Source of the DNA: Isoperla grammatica | Lineage: Eukaryota; Arthropoda; Insecta; Plecoptera; Perlodidae | Direction: 5' to 3' | Assembly (NCBI GenBank): GCA_945910005.1 | Contig: OX246745.1 | Location: forward strand, 12,637,706 to 12,701,705 | DNA: 64,000 nt | Shown: piece after piece, positions 9,742 through 20,723 of the stretch | How the letters are laid out: every line of letters begins with the position of its first letter | Position numbering within the stretch: the stretch's first letter is position 1 | Notes under the pieces: model-generated | Databases searched by the model: none | Seen by the model: only the letters and a program-made list of their open reading frames with translations | Told to the model about the DNA's origin: nothing | Translations under genes and position numbers: made by a program

Positions 9742-12173
9742 CTGGGGAAGTACACAAGATGACAGTGAGTACGTACAATGATCCCATGATAATCTTATAG
9801 CTAAATTTTATGTACAGTGTTAGTTATAAGACTCCAAAAATTAAAGTTAAAGGTCTCTCACACCAGGAAGTAAGATAGTGTCAGGGAAGTCAGGACCGCC
9901 AACAAGCCACAATTAGTTTCCAACTTAATAAGTGCGAATCACTATAACGTTTTTCCCGATTATCTAGTACAATTTGATTGCGGTAAGTTTTTTGACGGAA
10001 ACCTGCTTGCAGGTTTTCTTGTGCGTTACCGTCAAAAAACTTACCGCAACCAAATTGTACTAGATAATCGGGAAAAACGTCAGTGATTTGCGCTTGTTAA
10101 GTTGGAAACTAAATGTGGGCGGTCCTGATACTATCTTACTTCTTGCTGTGAGAGACCTATACAATGGAGTACGAGGAACGTGGCCGACTCGGAAAGTGTC
10201 AGACTTTTAGTTTTGGCGAAGAGTGAGGTGGGGGTAGTATGAGGTGTGACTAAAAGAAAAGGGGGGGGGGGGGGGGCGGTAAAGAGTCCGTGACATTTGA
10301 CCATCGGCAACGCCGCCTCTTCGAGTCGGACGTACCGCGCTGCCCGGAATTTTTCCCTACGACCTAACATTTTGCGTTCACGCAGTAAGTATGGGAATAG
10401 TATAAAGGTTCGTTGCGTTAACTTGCAAAGTGGTGTCGTCATGGGTATGTAATAGTAAAGTGACGTTTGTATGTGACAACTGCCAATATTTTTAGTCTTA
10501 TCTCGTTCTCAATCTCAAGCCTCCGGTATTGTAATGACACATCAGCGCTTCTGTTGTCAGGCGTGTCTAGGCACATTCCAAGCGAGGCTGGTGCACTCTA
10601 TATGCAGTGGACACTAACAAGCAGGCACTGGGAAATCCCTACAGACGAATTCTGTTGAAATATACCGCGTGGAGCAACCGTCCCGTCCCTTCTCTTCTCA
10701 GAATTGTACATATCACATTGCTTGTTAACGCGACGGAAGTTTAAGCAAGTAAAGGTCGTTTACAGTACAGGTCTCTCACTGCAAGAAGTAATTGATAGTA
10801 TCAGGACCGCTCACATTTAGTTTCCAACTTAACAAGCGCAAATCACTGACGTTTTTCCCGATTATCTAGTACAATTTGGTTGCGGTAAGTTTTTTGACGG
10901 CAACGCACAAGAAAACGTGCAAGCAGGTTTCCATCAAAAAACTTAACGCAACCAAATGGTACTAGACAATCGGGAAAAACGTTAGTGATTCGCACTTGTT
11001 AAGTTGGAAACTAATTGTGGGCGGTCCTGACTCCCCTGACACTATCTTACTTCTTGGTGTGAGAGACCTTTAACCTTGTGGATGCTGACATCATAGACGA
11101 GTGAGCCATTGGCCAACCAAATGTCAGTATTTGATAAACTCACCCGCTGATTGGCTCGACTCGCTCATCTATGACGTAAGCATTCACAAGGTTGCTGTGG
11201 TACCACTTTATGCACGAGAGAACGCCAGGAGCCCGTGAGGTCAGCATGTCGGAACTTACATCGATGATGATGCCAGGTAGTGGAAATGCCTGACCAGGCG
11301 GCGAATCCCTGGGAAGATACCGATAAAACTCGCCTCCATACCGATACCATTTGATGGAGTACAGCACTGCAGACGGGCCCAAGTCGTACATACACCTGAG
11401 AGTGGCCACTCCTGAAACCTGCTTGAACCGGGGGACGGACATTTCGATCAGTTGTAATGCTGAAAAATAAAACCATGATTTTCTCCATCTTTCCAAGCTA
11501 CAATTAAATTTGAACTATTCATGGAAAATCGGTGTCAAATCAAATATAATTATCTTTAGGAAAAATAATTAAAACATAATATATAATGGAAGAATCAGAG
11601 TTCTCCGTACTTTCTACCGGTCTACATGCTAAATGGCGACGGGTTTTAAAGCAACTTCAAGGAGAAATACATGTCTTCCCAATGCCCTCAACATTTAACA
11701 GACGTTGACTTATTTTACTACTACAACTTTACTTTATTACAATATTATGTACTCTTTAGCACTATTGTATTACATTATTATACATACTATATACTATTAC
11801 TTTACTACAATCTACGTCATCAATTCTCAACGAAGTCCCGTCAGTCTAGTAAACCTGCTGTCATTTATAATCGAATGTAGAGCTAAACACTTTTTTTTAT
11901 ATCAACTCTTTCTTCTCTTTAAATGCGATAATTCTGGTTTCAATCCAATTAATAAAGCAATAAGCTAAATATGCAACAACAATCAGTGCAGCCATATTGG
12001 ACAAAAGAGAAACTGTTACGGTAAAGAAGGTTTCTGTCGTTACCGAGTGTACATCTTGCACACTATAGCACTATGTAAAACAAAACAGTATTCAAAATAG
12101 ATTTCTACTCACCAAAAACTTGTTCTAGCAACACAAAGACAGTTGCAATTGTTGGCAAACCACATGGATTCAT
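9606..12173 (-). CDS. Beaten-path (Beat) family Ig-domain protein, 5' three exons (partial)
   Basis: Beat proteins are secreted or membrane-anchored immunoglobulin proteins that bind Sidestep-family receptors in axon guidance. Three minus-strand exons join in phase: 12173-12113, 11459-11260, 9741-9606, giving 132 codons plus one base. Exon 1 encodes a signal peptide (MNPCGLPTIATVFVLLEQVF). Exons 2 and 3 make the first Ig domain: LRCMYDL with the first Cys, YSIKWYRYGGEFYRYLP with the core Trp, and SSGVYKCEVSTEAPVFHTVS with the second Cys. WY.....EFYRY and CEVS.EAP.F.TVSG are characteristic of Beat. The second Ig domain and C-terminus should lie at lower coordinates; I could not find them before the left edge. 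The paralog cannot be assigned. Confidence 0.82.
9851..10158. mobile_element. Palindromic MITE, copy 1 (TIR AGGTCTCTCA)
   Basis: A nearly complete palindrome of 308 bp. Arms share GTTTTTCCCGATTATCTAGT and its complement and are separated by a short spacer. Ends are AGGTCTCTCA and TGAGAGACCT. It lies in Beat intron 2. A second copy in opposite orientation is at 10769-11069. Confidence 0.85.
10261..10276. repeat. Poly-G tract (16)
   Basis: One of eight homopolymer C/G runs of 13-20 bp in the window. The others are 5484-5498, 6666-6685, 7757-7775, 21561-21580, 24092-24104, 24917-24932 and 25422-25435. Confidence 0.9.
10769..11069. mobile_element. Palindromic MITE, copy 2, inverted relative to copy 1
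   Basis: Same ends and arms as 9851-10158. The central spacer is the reverse complement of that in copy 1, so the two are an inverted pair about 610 bp apart. Confidence 0.85.
11072..11192. mobile_element. Short MITE, copy 2 (TIR AACCTTGTGGATGCTGACA)
   Basis: Ends AACCTTGTGGATGCTGACA and TGACGTAAGCATTCACAAGG; the internal CCCGCTGATTGGCTCGACTC is shared with 9336-9456. It starts 2 bp after the palindromic MITE and ends 67 bp from Beat exon 2. Confidence 0.75.
11260..11459 (-). CDS. Beat-like exon 2, first half of Ig domain 1
   Basis: 66 codons from a TTTTTCAG acceptor to a GTAAGT donor. It holds the first Ig Cys, the KWY core and the EFYRYLPRDSPP motif found in Beat proteins. Confidence 0.85.
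12113..12173 (-). CDS. Beat-like exon 1, signal peptide
   Basis: Met followed by a hydrophobic run (LPTIATVFVLL), then donor GTGAGT, phase 1. It is a start codon plus typical secretory leader directly upstream of the Ig exons. Confidence 0.75.
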
Positions 12174-12640
12174 CCTGTTCACACAAAGAAGCATTGGCAA
12201 CTAAATGAACTAAAAGAATTAGGCCTTGTTTTAAGGTTGAGAAATCCCATTACTATGTGACATTGTTCACTGGAAGGAATTGATGGGGCTTCTTTTACAT
12301 GCACGCACAATAGCAATAGTATCAATATCACACACTCTATAGTCATCGAAATAGGTGGCCAGCGAACACACGCTAAAACGTTTGCACACAATATTAAATG
12401 TTTAAAAATTAAAATTGTATTATTATAAATTAATTAAGGACAAAAATTACACTTCTTACGTATCTAGATTGAAATATATTAGTCAGGTAATCCGTGTGAG
12501 GGTGAAGTGGAAGACTACCTGTAAGAAGGGTTGGAGGGGTCGGACAGTGTTGGGGGAGGGGTGGAAGGGGGTTGCACTGTAATACGATAATTGCACCCGA
12601 GAAGTCTTACTTTCCTCAAGAAATAGTTCCCATACACAGG
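12174..12640. other. Upstream region of the Beat-like gene
   Basis: This should contain the Beat leader and possibly its promoter, but I see no convincing TATA box, initiator or CpG cluster. Confidence 0.35.
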
Positions 12641-12960
12641 TGTCTCAGACAGTCGACAGCAGTCGATCTGTCCCAAATACCTGACAGACATTTCGGTCAC
12701 TTGAGATATCGGACATTTAATTAGGATAAGATCAAATGGGATGTCGACCATTTGGAACATCGGGCAATTGAACAAATACAATAGCTAACTTTGTCGAACA
12801 AATAATGTGTCGGACATTTGAACAGACGATCTAATGAGACTCCAATAAAAAATGCCCGACGCTTCGGTCACTTTAGTTGCTGGACATTTAGGACGTCGAT
12901 CAAATGGGTTGTCGATCATTTGGGACATCGGGTAACTGACCATAGAGAACTTTGTCGATG

Positions 12961-14127
12961 GACATTTGAGCAGCAGTCGATCAGTTTGGCGTGTCGGACA
13001 TTTGAGCAGCAGTCGATCAGTTTGGCGTGTCGGATATTTGAGCTGCAGTCGATCAGTTTGGCGTGTTGGACATTTGAGCAGCAGTCGATCAGTTTGGCGT
13101 GTCGGACATTTGAGCAGCAGTCGATCAGTTTGGCGTGTCGGATATTTGAGCTGCAGTCGATCAGTTTGGCGTGTCGGATATTTGAGCTGCAGTCGATCAG
13201 TTTGGCGTGTCGGACATTTAGGCTGCAGTCGATCAGTTTGGCGTGTCGAACATTTGGGCTGCAGTTGATCAGTTTGGCGTGTCGAACATTTAGGCTGCAG
13301 TTGATCAGTTTGGCGTGTTGGACATTTGAGCAGCAGTTGATCAGTTTGACGTGTCGGACATTTGAGCTGCAGTCGATCAGTTTGGCGTGTCGGACATTTG
13401 GGCTGCAGTTGATCAGTTTGGCGTGTCGAACATTTAGGCTGCAGTTGATCAGTTTGGCGTGTTGGACATTTGGGCTGCAGTTGATCAGTTTGGCGTGTCG
13501 AACATTTGGGCTGCAGTTGATCAGTTTGGCGTGTCGAACATTTAGGCTGCAGTTGATCAGTTTGGCGTGTTGGACATTTAGGCTGCAGTCGATCAGTTTG
13601 GCGTGTCGAACATTTGGGCTGCAGTTGATCAGTTTGGCGTGTCGAACATTTAGGCTGCAGTTGATCAGTTTGGCGTGTTGGACATTTGAGCAGCAGTTGA
13701 TCAGTTTGACGTGTCGGACATTTGAGCTGCAGTCGATCAGTTTGGCGTGTCGGACATTTGGGCTGCAGTTGATCAGTTTGGCGTGTCGAACATTTAGGCT
13801 GCAGTTGATCAGTTTGGCGTGTTGGACATTTGGGCTGCAGTTGATCAGTTTGGCGTGTCGAACATTTGGGCTGCAGTTGATCAGTTTGGCGTGTCGAACA
13901 TTTAGGCTGCAGTTGATCAGTTTGGCGTGTTGGACATTTGAGCAGCAGTTGATCAGTTTGGCGTGTCGGACATTTGAGCAGCAGTCGATCAGTTTGGCGT
14001 GTTGGACATTTGAGCAGCAGTTGATCAGTTTGGCTTATCGAACATTTGAGCAGCAGTCGATCAGTTTGGCGTGTTGGACATTTAGGCTGCAGTTGATCAG
14101 TTTGGCGTGTTGTACATTTGGGCTGCT
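12961..14127. repeat. 36-bp minisatellite, about 32 copies, open on both strands
   Basis: Units alternate around GGACATTTGAGCAGCAG then TCGATCAGTTTGGCGTGTC. Because 36 is a multiple of 3, a 470-codon ORF on minus (12785-14197) and a 455-codon ORF on plus (12818-14185) both stay open, with 12-residue repeats KCPTRQTDQLQP and ISLACRTFEQQS. I treat neither as a gene. Degenerate units extend left to about 12640. An internal 360-bp block is duplicated exactly (13212-13579 equals 13572-13939). Confidence 0.95.
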
Positions 14128-14189
14128 CCCGTTCTTGTACCATACCCGCTGCCTTATCTTTGAAGCGTTCATGACTTGGGTTTAATGGT

Positions 14190-14446
14190 CGGTTCACACA
14201 AATGTTTAAGGTTTAAGATTGAACTATAGGAAAACAAAGTCCAGTGCTAGTTTTAAGAGCTAGTGTTTAAGGTTTAACAAAGTTGACTAAGATTCAACTT
14301 TAGACCTGGAATTCTTAGAGCAGCCAATGAGAGGTGACCTTTTATAAATTCGGCCAATTGTAGCAATCCTATACTAAAGCAGTTAGAGAAATTCGTTTCC
14401 TAGAACAGAATCTTAAATCATTAACCTTAAATATTTGTGTGGACCC
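14190..14446. mobile_element. MITE-like element with inverted ends
   Basis: Ends GGTTCACACAAATGTTTAAG and CTTAAATATTTGTGTGGACC are complementary, and GGTTTAAG / AACCTTAA words recur inside. No clear target duplication. Confidence 0.55.
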
Positions 14447-15591
14447 AGTACCCACTATAACGCTCCCACACACGCAGCATGCGTGTCATAACCAGTGACT
14501 ACTTGAGCACGAAAGTAGGCGTTCCTCCACACGTTTTTCCATTGCCCGAGTAGACAGGGGTCGGCAATTGGCGCCCACTGCCACTTGATACATTCTCGGG
14601 CCCACGTGAGACTTTATAATTAGTTTTGGTTTGCTTATTTGAAGACGTTCCATGTGGTTGAAAATCGGTTAACTTTATTCTAATGAGAGTATGAAACCAC
14701 GCCTCAATTCTTTTGAGTACCGGTATGCATGAATTCATACTAGTGAAGGTTTGGGTGCACTTATGCCTATATTATTTTGTCAAATCCATGCAACACTATT
14801 AATTAGTACTTAGAGAAATGTTCCAAAAAGATTCAGTAGATTGAATGGTTAAGAAGTTGTCTGGGTTGTCCCCCCTCAATTAAAATTTGACATATTTGAA
14901 ATTTTGCACCGTTGAGACTGAAATATAAACAAAGGTTTTGATATGTGTACATTAAATTAAATAGTGGAAAAATCAACAGATTTGCAGAAATCATGAAAAT
15001 GATGTATTTTGGCATTTTACAAATTTGTAAAATGTAATAACTGAATATTTTTTCTATTTGGTGTGATAATTTTTTTTAAATGTATGTAGATGGTACATAC
15101 ATCGGTGCCTTTATTTGAACATCCTCAGAAACTATGCACAATTTTATAATATGTATGTTTATTGTTTATGGACGATGACGCAAAACACCAAATGGTAAAA
15201 ATGATCATCCTATGCACCCATGGAATTAGCCGTGTTATAATGATATCCTCCCCTGAAAATGCACTCATACTTTGCCATCAGTTCTTGGTACAGCATTTTT
15301 ACAGTTTGCCAATGAAGGATCACAAAACCAGTATATATAAGAATGTTTTACCTGTCCTCAGTCTGCCGTCATGACGGATCTTTGAAAGAAGCACCTGTGA
15401 TGTGTTAATGGAAGTAAGACACACAGCACATAAATTACATCTTCACTTCACCAACACGTGTTATAGAAAAAACCTGATCCTTGAATGGTAAAAGAGATGA
15501 ATCTACAATTGAGGTAATCCCGTTGTTACCCACGCCTTGGAATCTACAAATATATAGCCCCCAAAAAATTGAAGTGTGTTATAGTAATTGG
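14447..15591. other. Gene-free AT-rich stretch
   Basis: No ORF with family resemblance and no delimited repeat. Confidence 0.4.
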
Positions 15592-16034
15592 TAGGGATGT
15601 GCAAAAATGAGTTTTTAACGATAGAAATTTCGTGACTTAAAAACTTAACTCCACGAAAAAAGCGACAAATTTGCTTCCATAAGAGTAAAAAAGTTTGGTG
15701 CATGATGATATTGATAAACATAGCTTTAGTTTTGTAATTTTGCTTGAATTTTCAATAATTGATTTCACAAATTCCAGAATGATTAACGTACAATTGCCTG
15801 GTCTAAAAAGTTATCTAATTTTAGTGAGTTTAAAATATGGTGATCTAAGTTGCGTTTTAAGACACAATTGTAATTTTGCAGCTAGTTCGCGGTTTCAACT
15901 TTGCCGCAAAAAATTGAAATTGGTCCCATTCAATCACAATTCAGGTGATTTGTGTGCAAACTGAATTTGGAGAAATTACACCTGCAAATACAAAAAAAAA
16001 ATAGTTTTGCTGTCACTATTTTTGCACATCTCTA
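15592..16034. mobile_element. hAT-type MITE (TAGGGATGTGCAAAAATGAG)
   Basis: Left end TAGGGATGTGCAAAAATGAG; right end TTTTTGCACATCTCTA. Flanking 8-mers GTAATTGG and GTAATCTG agree at 6 of 8 positions, consistent with an old 8-bp target duplication. Confidence 0.65.
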
Positions 16035-19000
16035 GTAATCTGTAGTAAACATGGCCAGATCTATGCCTATGTGGCTTCGAATTGTCCCATACAAATCACA
16101 TTGGACACAAATCCATATTAAAAATCAGGCAAAGGAATTGAAAAATGAGTGTCAATAGGGTATAGATGTATTGTACTACAATTAACAGTTTATTAAACCA
16201 CTTTTGCTGCGATCACTTGCTTGAATGAGCATTGTCTTGTTATTAAGTGGCAAATGGCCCCTTAACATGTTGATGAAATTAATTTCAATCTATGTGATGT
16301 ATGTCTGTGTAGAACCAACTTAGCGGAAGCAAATGAGTTTCATACTATTTTATTCAACTTTAATTTCAAGTATGTAAATACTGTATTGAATTGAACATGG
16401 CCAGCATCAGCAGTAGTCACTTGGACAGGCCCACAACGAATATAGGCCTGCTCAATCAATCCCTAATTAGGTTCATTGCATGGAATCTTTACATTTTTAC
16501 AATTAACATTGTACAAAAAACATCATTCTATTTTGCAATTTGAATTTCACTCTAAATACAACCAATTACACTATAAAATGCATTGCTGAACTTGTGTGGA
16601 TTTGGTGGTTTGAACGTGGGTTTTGTATTTTATCGATATTTGTTAAGGCAAACGAGGGAAGAGGAACCCAACAGTTTATTTTTACTGGAGTCGAAGAGAC
16701 AAATTATTTAGACATAATGACGCCATGTAGAAACTTGTTCGGTCTAACACACTTAGTTTACTTGACGAGGCCTAGCACGACTTCCGACATATTTCTTTAC
16801 CATTTCTATGCAGTTACTTACAGGTTAGTCGAGTTAGGGATAAGGTTATAGAGGATAACCATTATAGCATGTGCAGCTGGCAATGACATGTCCACTCTTT
16901 CATGGGTTGACACTAACAATGACAGAACACATTGGCACAACATTAATTGAAACTAAGAACAAAAGCATGATACTAATGTTAGCTGGTATCCGCAGACACA
17001 GCTCCTCACAACCTGCAGTGAAATAATATACTACATCCAAGACACTGATCACCTATCAACAATGCAGTACCTTTCTATCATCCCATGCCTGTAAGTAACT
17101 GTCAACTATTCATGATATCCGTGGAATAAAACAATTTCAAAGTTAAACATTTGTCTCGAGATTACTCGACTCGACTGAAAGTAAACTGTCGGGTTCTACT
17201 TTCCTCATGTACTAATCTAGCCAATTGGTTTTTCACACAATCTCCATGTATAGATAGCTTGTTAAAATATTTGACACATGACAAACCCAAAAGACAAGAC
17301 ATATCGATAAAGCTTTCGCAACATTTGACATTGAAAACCTCCACAAACTAAATGACAGTGCATAAATGGAAATGGACAGCCCAGCACTAAATGATCTCTA
17401 AGGTACTTTTTCCAGATTTACATACAAAAATAAATAAATAACCAAATATATATATAAAGTAAACATAAAGATTGTAATTGATCAGTATTTTAGTATTGAG
17501 CTCGCTGACGCTTATTCAACTTAACGATGAAAAATGAATTGTATACAACCTTTCACAAATAATTGGTGTTGACCAGAGAGACAAGATGTGAAGTTGTTAC
17601 TTCCCCAAGATATTGTACCATTTACAAAACAACATAGGCCTATTATTCAGTTTCTAAACAACATGTCAAGCTCAGAGCAAATACATAACATTTGGTTCAA
17701 ATAAAATACAAATTGTAACCAAAATACAATTGAAAAATAAAAATAACAATAACAGGACATAAATAAAAATGGTGGTCTTAAATGACATGTTGCTATAAAT
17801 TCGTTACCCCATATAGCACACAAGTAATACAGAAAAATGAATTGTATACATATCTGACAAGTGACGATGTAATTGAAATATATTTCAAACAACTTGTTTT
17901 TCAACATTATGAACTAATCCTCAACATAAATATTACTTAGCAAGAATAATAAATAATTATGAAAGTGTATGTGTATAAGTTACATTAGTTTCCAGGTTTC
18001 TTTAAAATCTTCAAAACACAACTAGCACAATTATAGAAAGCATACTGTTTAACAGTCAAAGTGAAAGCTTAAGCAGTCAGGACTTGCAAGCATTTTCATA
18101 ATGCATGTAGAAACTTACACCGGGGCATTTCTCTAAAAATTGGATAATAATGTTTATATAGGATTTGTTTAACTTTTTGAGTCTTTAGTGGATAGGTAAG
18201 AGTTGTTTACATTTATAAGTTTTTGTCAGAAATACTACATGGAAGTGAACTGTAGAAAGCTGTAGAACAAGGATGTAGCTTTAATAGATTATTTTTGTTT
18301 AAAGCTATACATGCCTCTGTTTTGTGCAGACAATAAATTACTAACCATTGACGTATACTTGAAATACAATAAAAATACTAGTGTAAATAAATAAAAAGAT
18401 TTCTTTACTACTATTAGTTAATCAACAACTTAAAAGAAGCTCGAGGGTTATGAAAAGCAAATCTGCCCAGTAATGAGACTATTAGCATTTCTAGTACAGT
18501 ATTTACTATTTAGTATGCAAGTTTGACCTGCTGGATGAATACTCAAAAATATAAACAAAATAAAAACATTTAAGAAGTGTCATCTGACTTGGATGGAAGA
18601 CGTGTTAGCTTTAATAAAAAATGTTCCATAATAAATTCAAAGCAATCCAAAGCTGGGACGTTGAACATCTAATATTTTATATTTAATCCTAACTTTGCAA
18701 CGAATTTAGAGATTTTGTTAGAGTATTTTGTGATACCATAGTTTTTATTACACTGTCATGTGTACTTAGGTGACAAAGTTCAAATGAGGTTTTGTTTTGA
18801 CTTTTAATATTGAGTATTGAAAGAGTTGAGAGACCTGTAAGCAATAACCAGGTAACATCATGACTTGGAAGAAAATATGATACGTTGGCAACAGTCTACC
18901 TTCTGTTATGTGAATACATACACACATTTACATTTAGGCACTAAGTAATGAGTTTGATGTTTCATGTAGTATGTGAATGAATTTTTTTCAATATCGATAT

Positions 19001-19203
19001 CGGCTTATTTTGCACATGACGAAAAAAATTATATTTACAAGTGACAATGCAAGCCTTTCAATTAGGGATGTGTTCAGCAAACGGTTGTTCCCTTAGTACC
19101 TACTTATTTATTCTCCGATGACGAAGCAGAAAAAGAGGCAGAGGCTGAGCAATTGAGACAGGGAGAAAATGCCTTGAAGACTCGGGCAGGCTAATGTATA
19201 TAC
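16035..19203. other. Gene-free, strongly AT-rich stretch
   Basis: About 3.2 kb with only short, unremarkable ORFs. It might include distal 3' UTR of NIPBL, but nothing shows that. Confidence 0.4.
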
Positions 19204-19569
19204 TAAGGTTGCCCATCAACATCGATTAATCGATTAATAATCGATGTCGATGCAAATTTCCGACATCGATTTTTTTTTCATATATCGAATCGTTTTGTAC
19301 ACAAAATAATAATAATACAAAAAATCTTTACTCCGCTCGTCGACAAGGTTACAACACAATATCAACTTACCAGAAGGTTTTGCGATGAATAAGAAACGAT
19401 TTTGTTAGTTTTTCTTTTAGTTTTTACATTGTATAAGGAACTTTTTATGTTCCGATGTCGATTATTTCAGATTTGATGTCGATGTTGAAAAATTTCCGAC
19501 ATCGTGATGTGACATCGATGTTTTGATTTCGATGTCGATGTTGTAATTTAACATCGATGGGCAACCTTA
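19204..19569. mobile_element. hAT-type MITE, ATCGATGTCGATG family, copy 1
   Basis: Ends TAAGGTTGCCCATCAACATC and ATCGATGGGCAACCTTA. Flanking 8-mers GTATATAC / GTATAAAC differ at one base. Subterminal regions are packed with ATCGAT words. A related copy is at 53663-53976; both contain CTCCGCTCGTCGACAAGGTT. Confidence 0.85.
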
Positions 19570-20094
19570 GTATAAACAGACAGACAACCGGCAGAAATAT
19601 TTTAAGTTGACCGAAACATTTAAAAACAATAGGCCTACACCCGATTGTAGATGAGCTACGTGGAAATAAACCAATGTTTGTCATCTGAAATTCCATACAA
19701 TTACTGCAGGATCAATTCTCACAGTAATCGACAACAAAAGAGTTTTGATTTTACATCATTATCGCGATATTTCTTATCTAGTGCGACTATAATGATACGG
19801 TTGCACCTTAAGTTGCACGTAACTTGTGCAGAACGATAATAATCCAACAACAAATTGCGACATTAATCCGAGAAAAACAAATGTGTGCAACGAAACAGCA
19901 GCCCAGTGAATGGTCTATATTTTCTCTGGATGTTTACCAAATATACTTGTAAACAATTCCTCCTAGCTGCTTCATGACAAGTGGGAGGAAGACTTGCACA
20001 CCTTGCTTGCAATAATAATATACAAAGATGCCAGAACTAAATATCATATCAATCCGCCATGTAGTAAAAAATATGTAATCCAAATAGTTATAAT

Positions 20095-20723
20095 TAGGGA
20101 TGTCAACGATTACGATTAAATTGATTCGATTAATCGATGATTTATCGAAAACGATTAGGGGTGTAACTGATTATTAAAAAAAAATCGATTTTAAATTTCC
20201 GCGCTTTTTAAAATTCAGTTCTCAAGATTCGAGCGCGAGCGCTAGCATCGCTTTTGTGCTAAGAAGAAGAAGACCCATCATTTCTGACAGCACAGCACAG
20301 CTGCAGCATTCACGTAAATTTTAATTATGCTGCACATGAAAGTAATATTGCGACGCATATTCAGCATACATAAGTACTTATTGGTACAAGAAAAACGGAA
20401 AGTAAATAACTATAGCCCTGCAGGCCTAACTAGGACAGAAATTACCGTCATTATCGTCGAAATCTTGGACAGAACAAAACAAAAAAACTCCGTGGCGTAA
20501 AAATATATCGATAGTCGAAAAGAAGTCGAATGAGTATTTCGACCCACATTGTCTGCCACACACTCCGTGCGAACTCGTGGCTTGCGCGGACGATTAAAAC
20601 TAACCGAAACCAGACCGAAGTTTGAAAGAAACTTGCTACTATACCGAGATTTTACAAATCGATTATGGAGGTGAAAGTGAATTCGATTATCGATTATAAT
20701 AATTTAATCGTTTGACATCCCTA
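20095..20723. mobile_element. hAT-type MITE, TAATCGATT family, copy 1
   Basis: Ends TAGGGATGTCAACGATTACG and ATCGTTTGACATCCCTA. Flanking 8-mers GTTATAAT / GTTTTAAT match at 7 of 8. The same family, inverted, is at 35783-36577; they share GCGAGCGCTAGCATCGC-like and CGATAGTCGAAAAGAAGTCG words. Confidence 0.88.

Noticed and set aside
12785..14197. 470-codon minus ORF and 455-codon plus ORF as protein-coding genes
   Set aside because: Both are read-throughs of a 36-bp minisatellite, open on both strands because the period is a multiple of 3. No domain, and no splice or transcript evidence.
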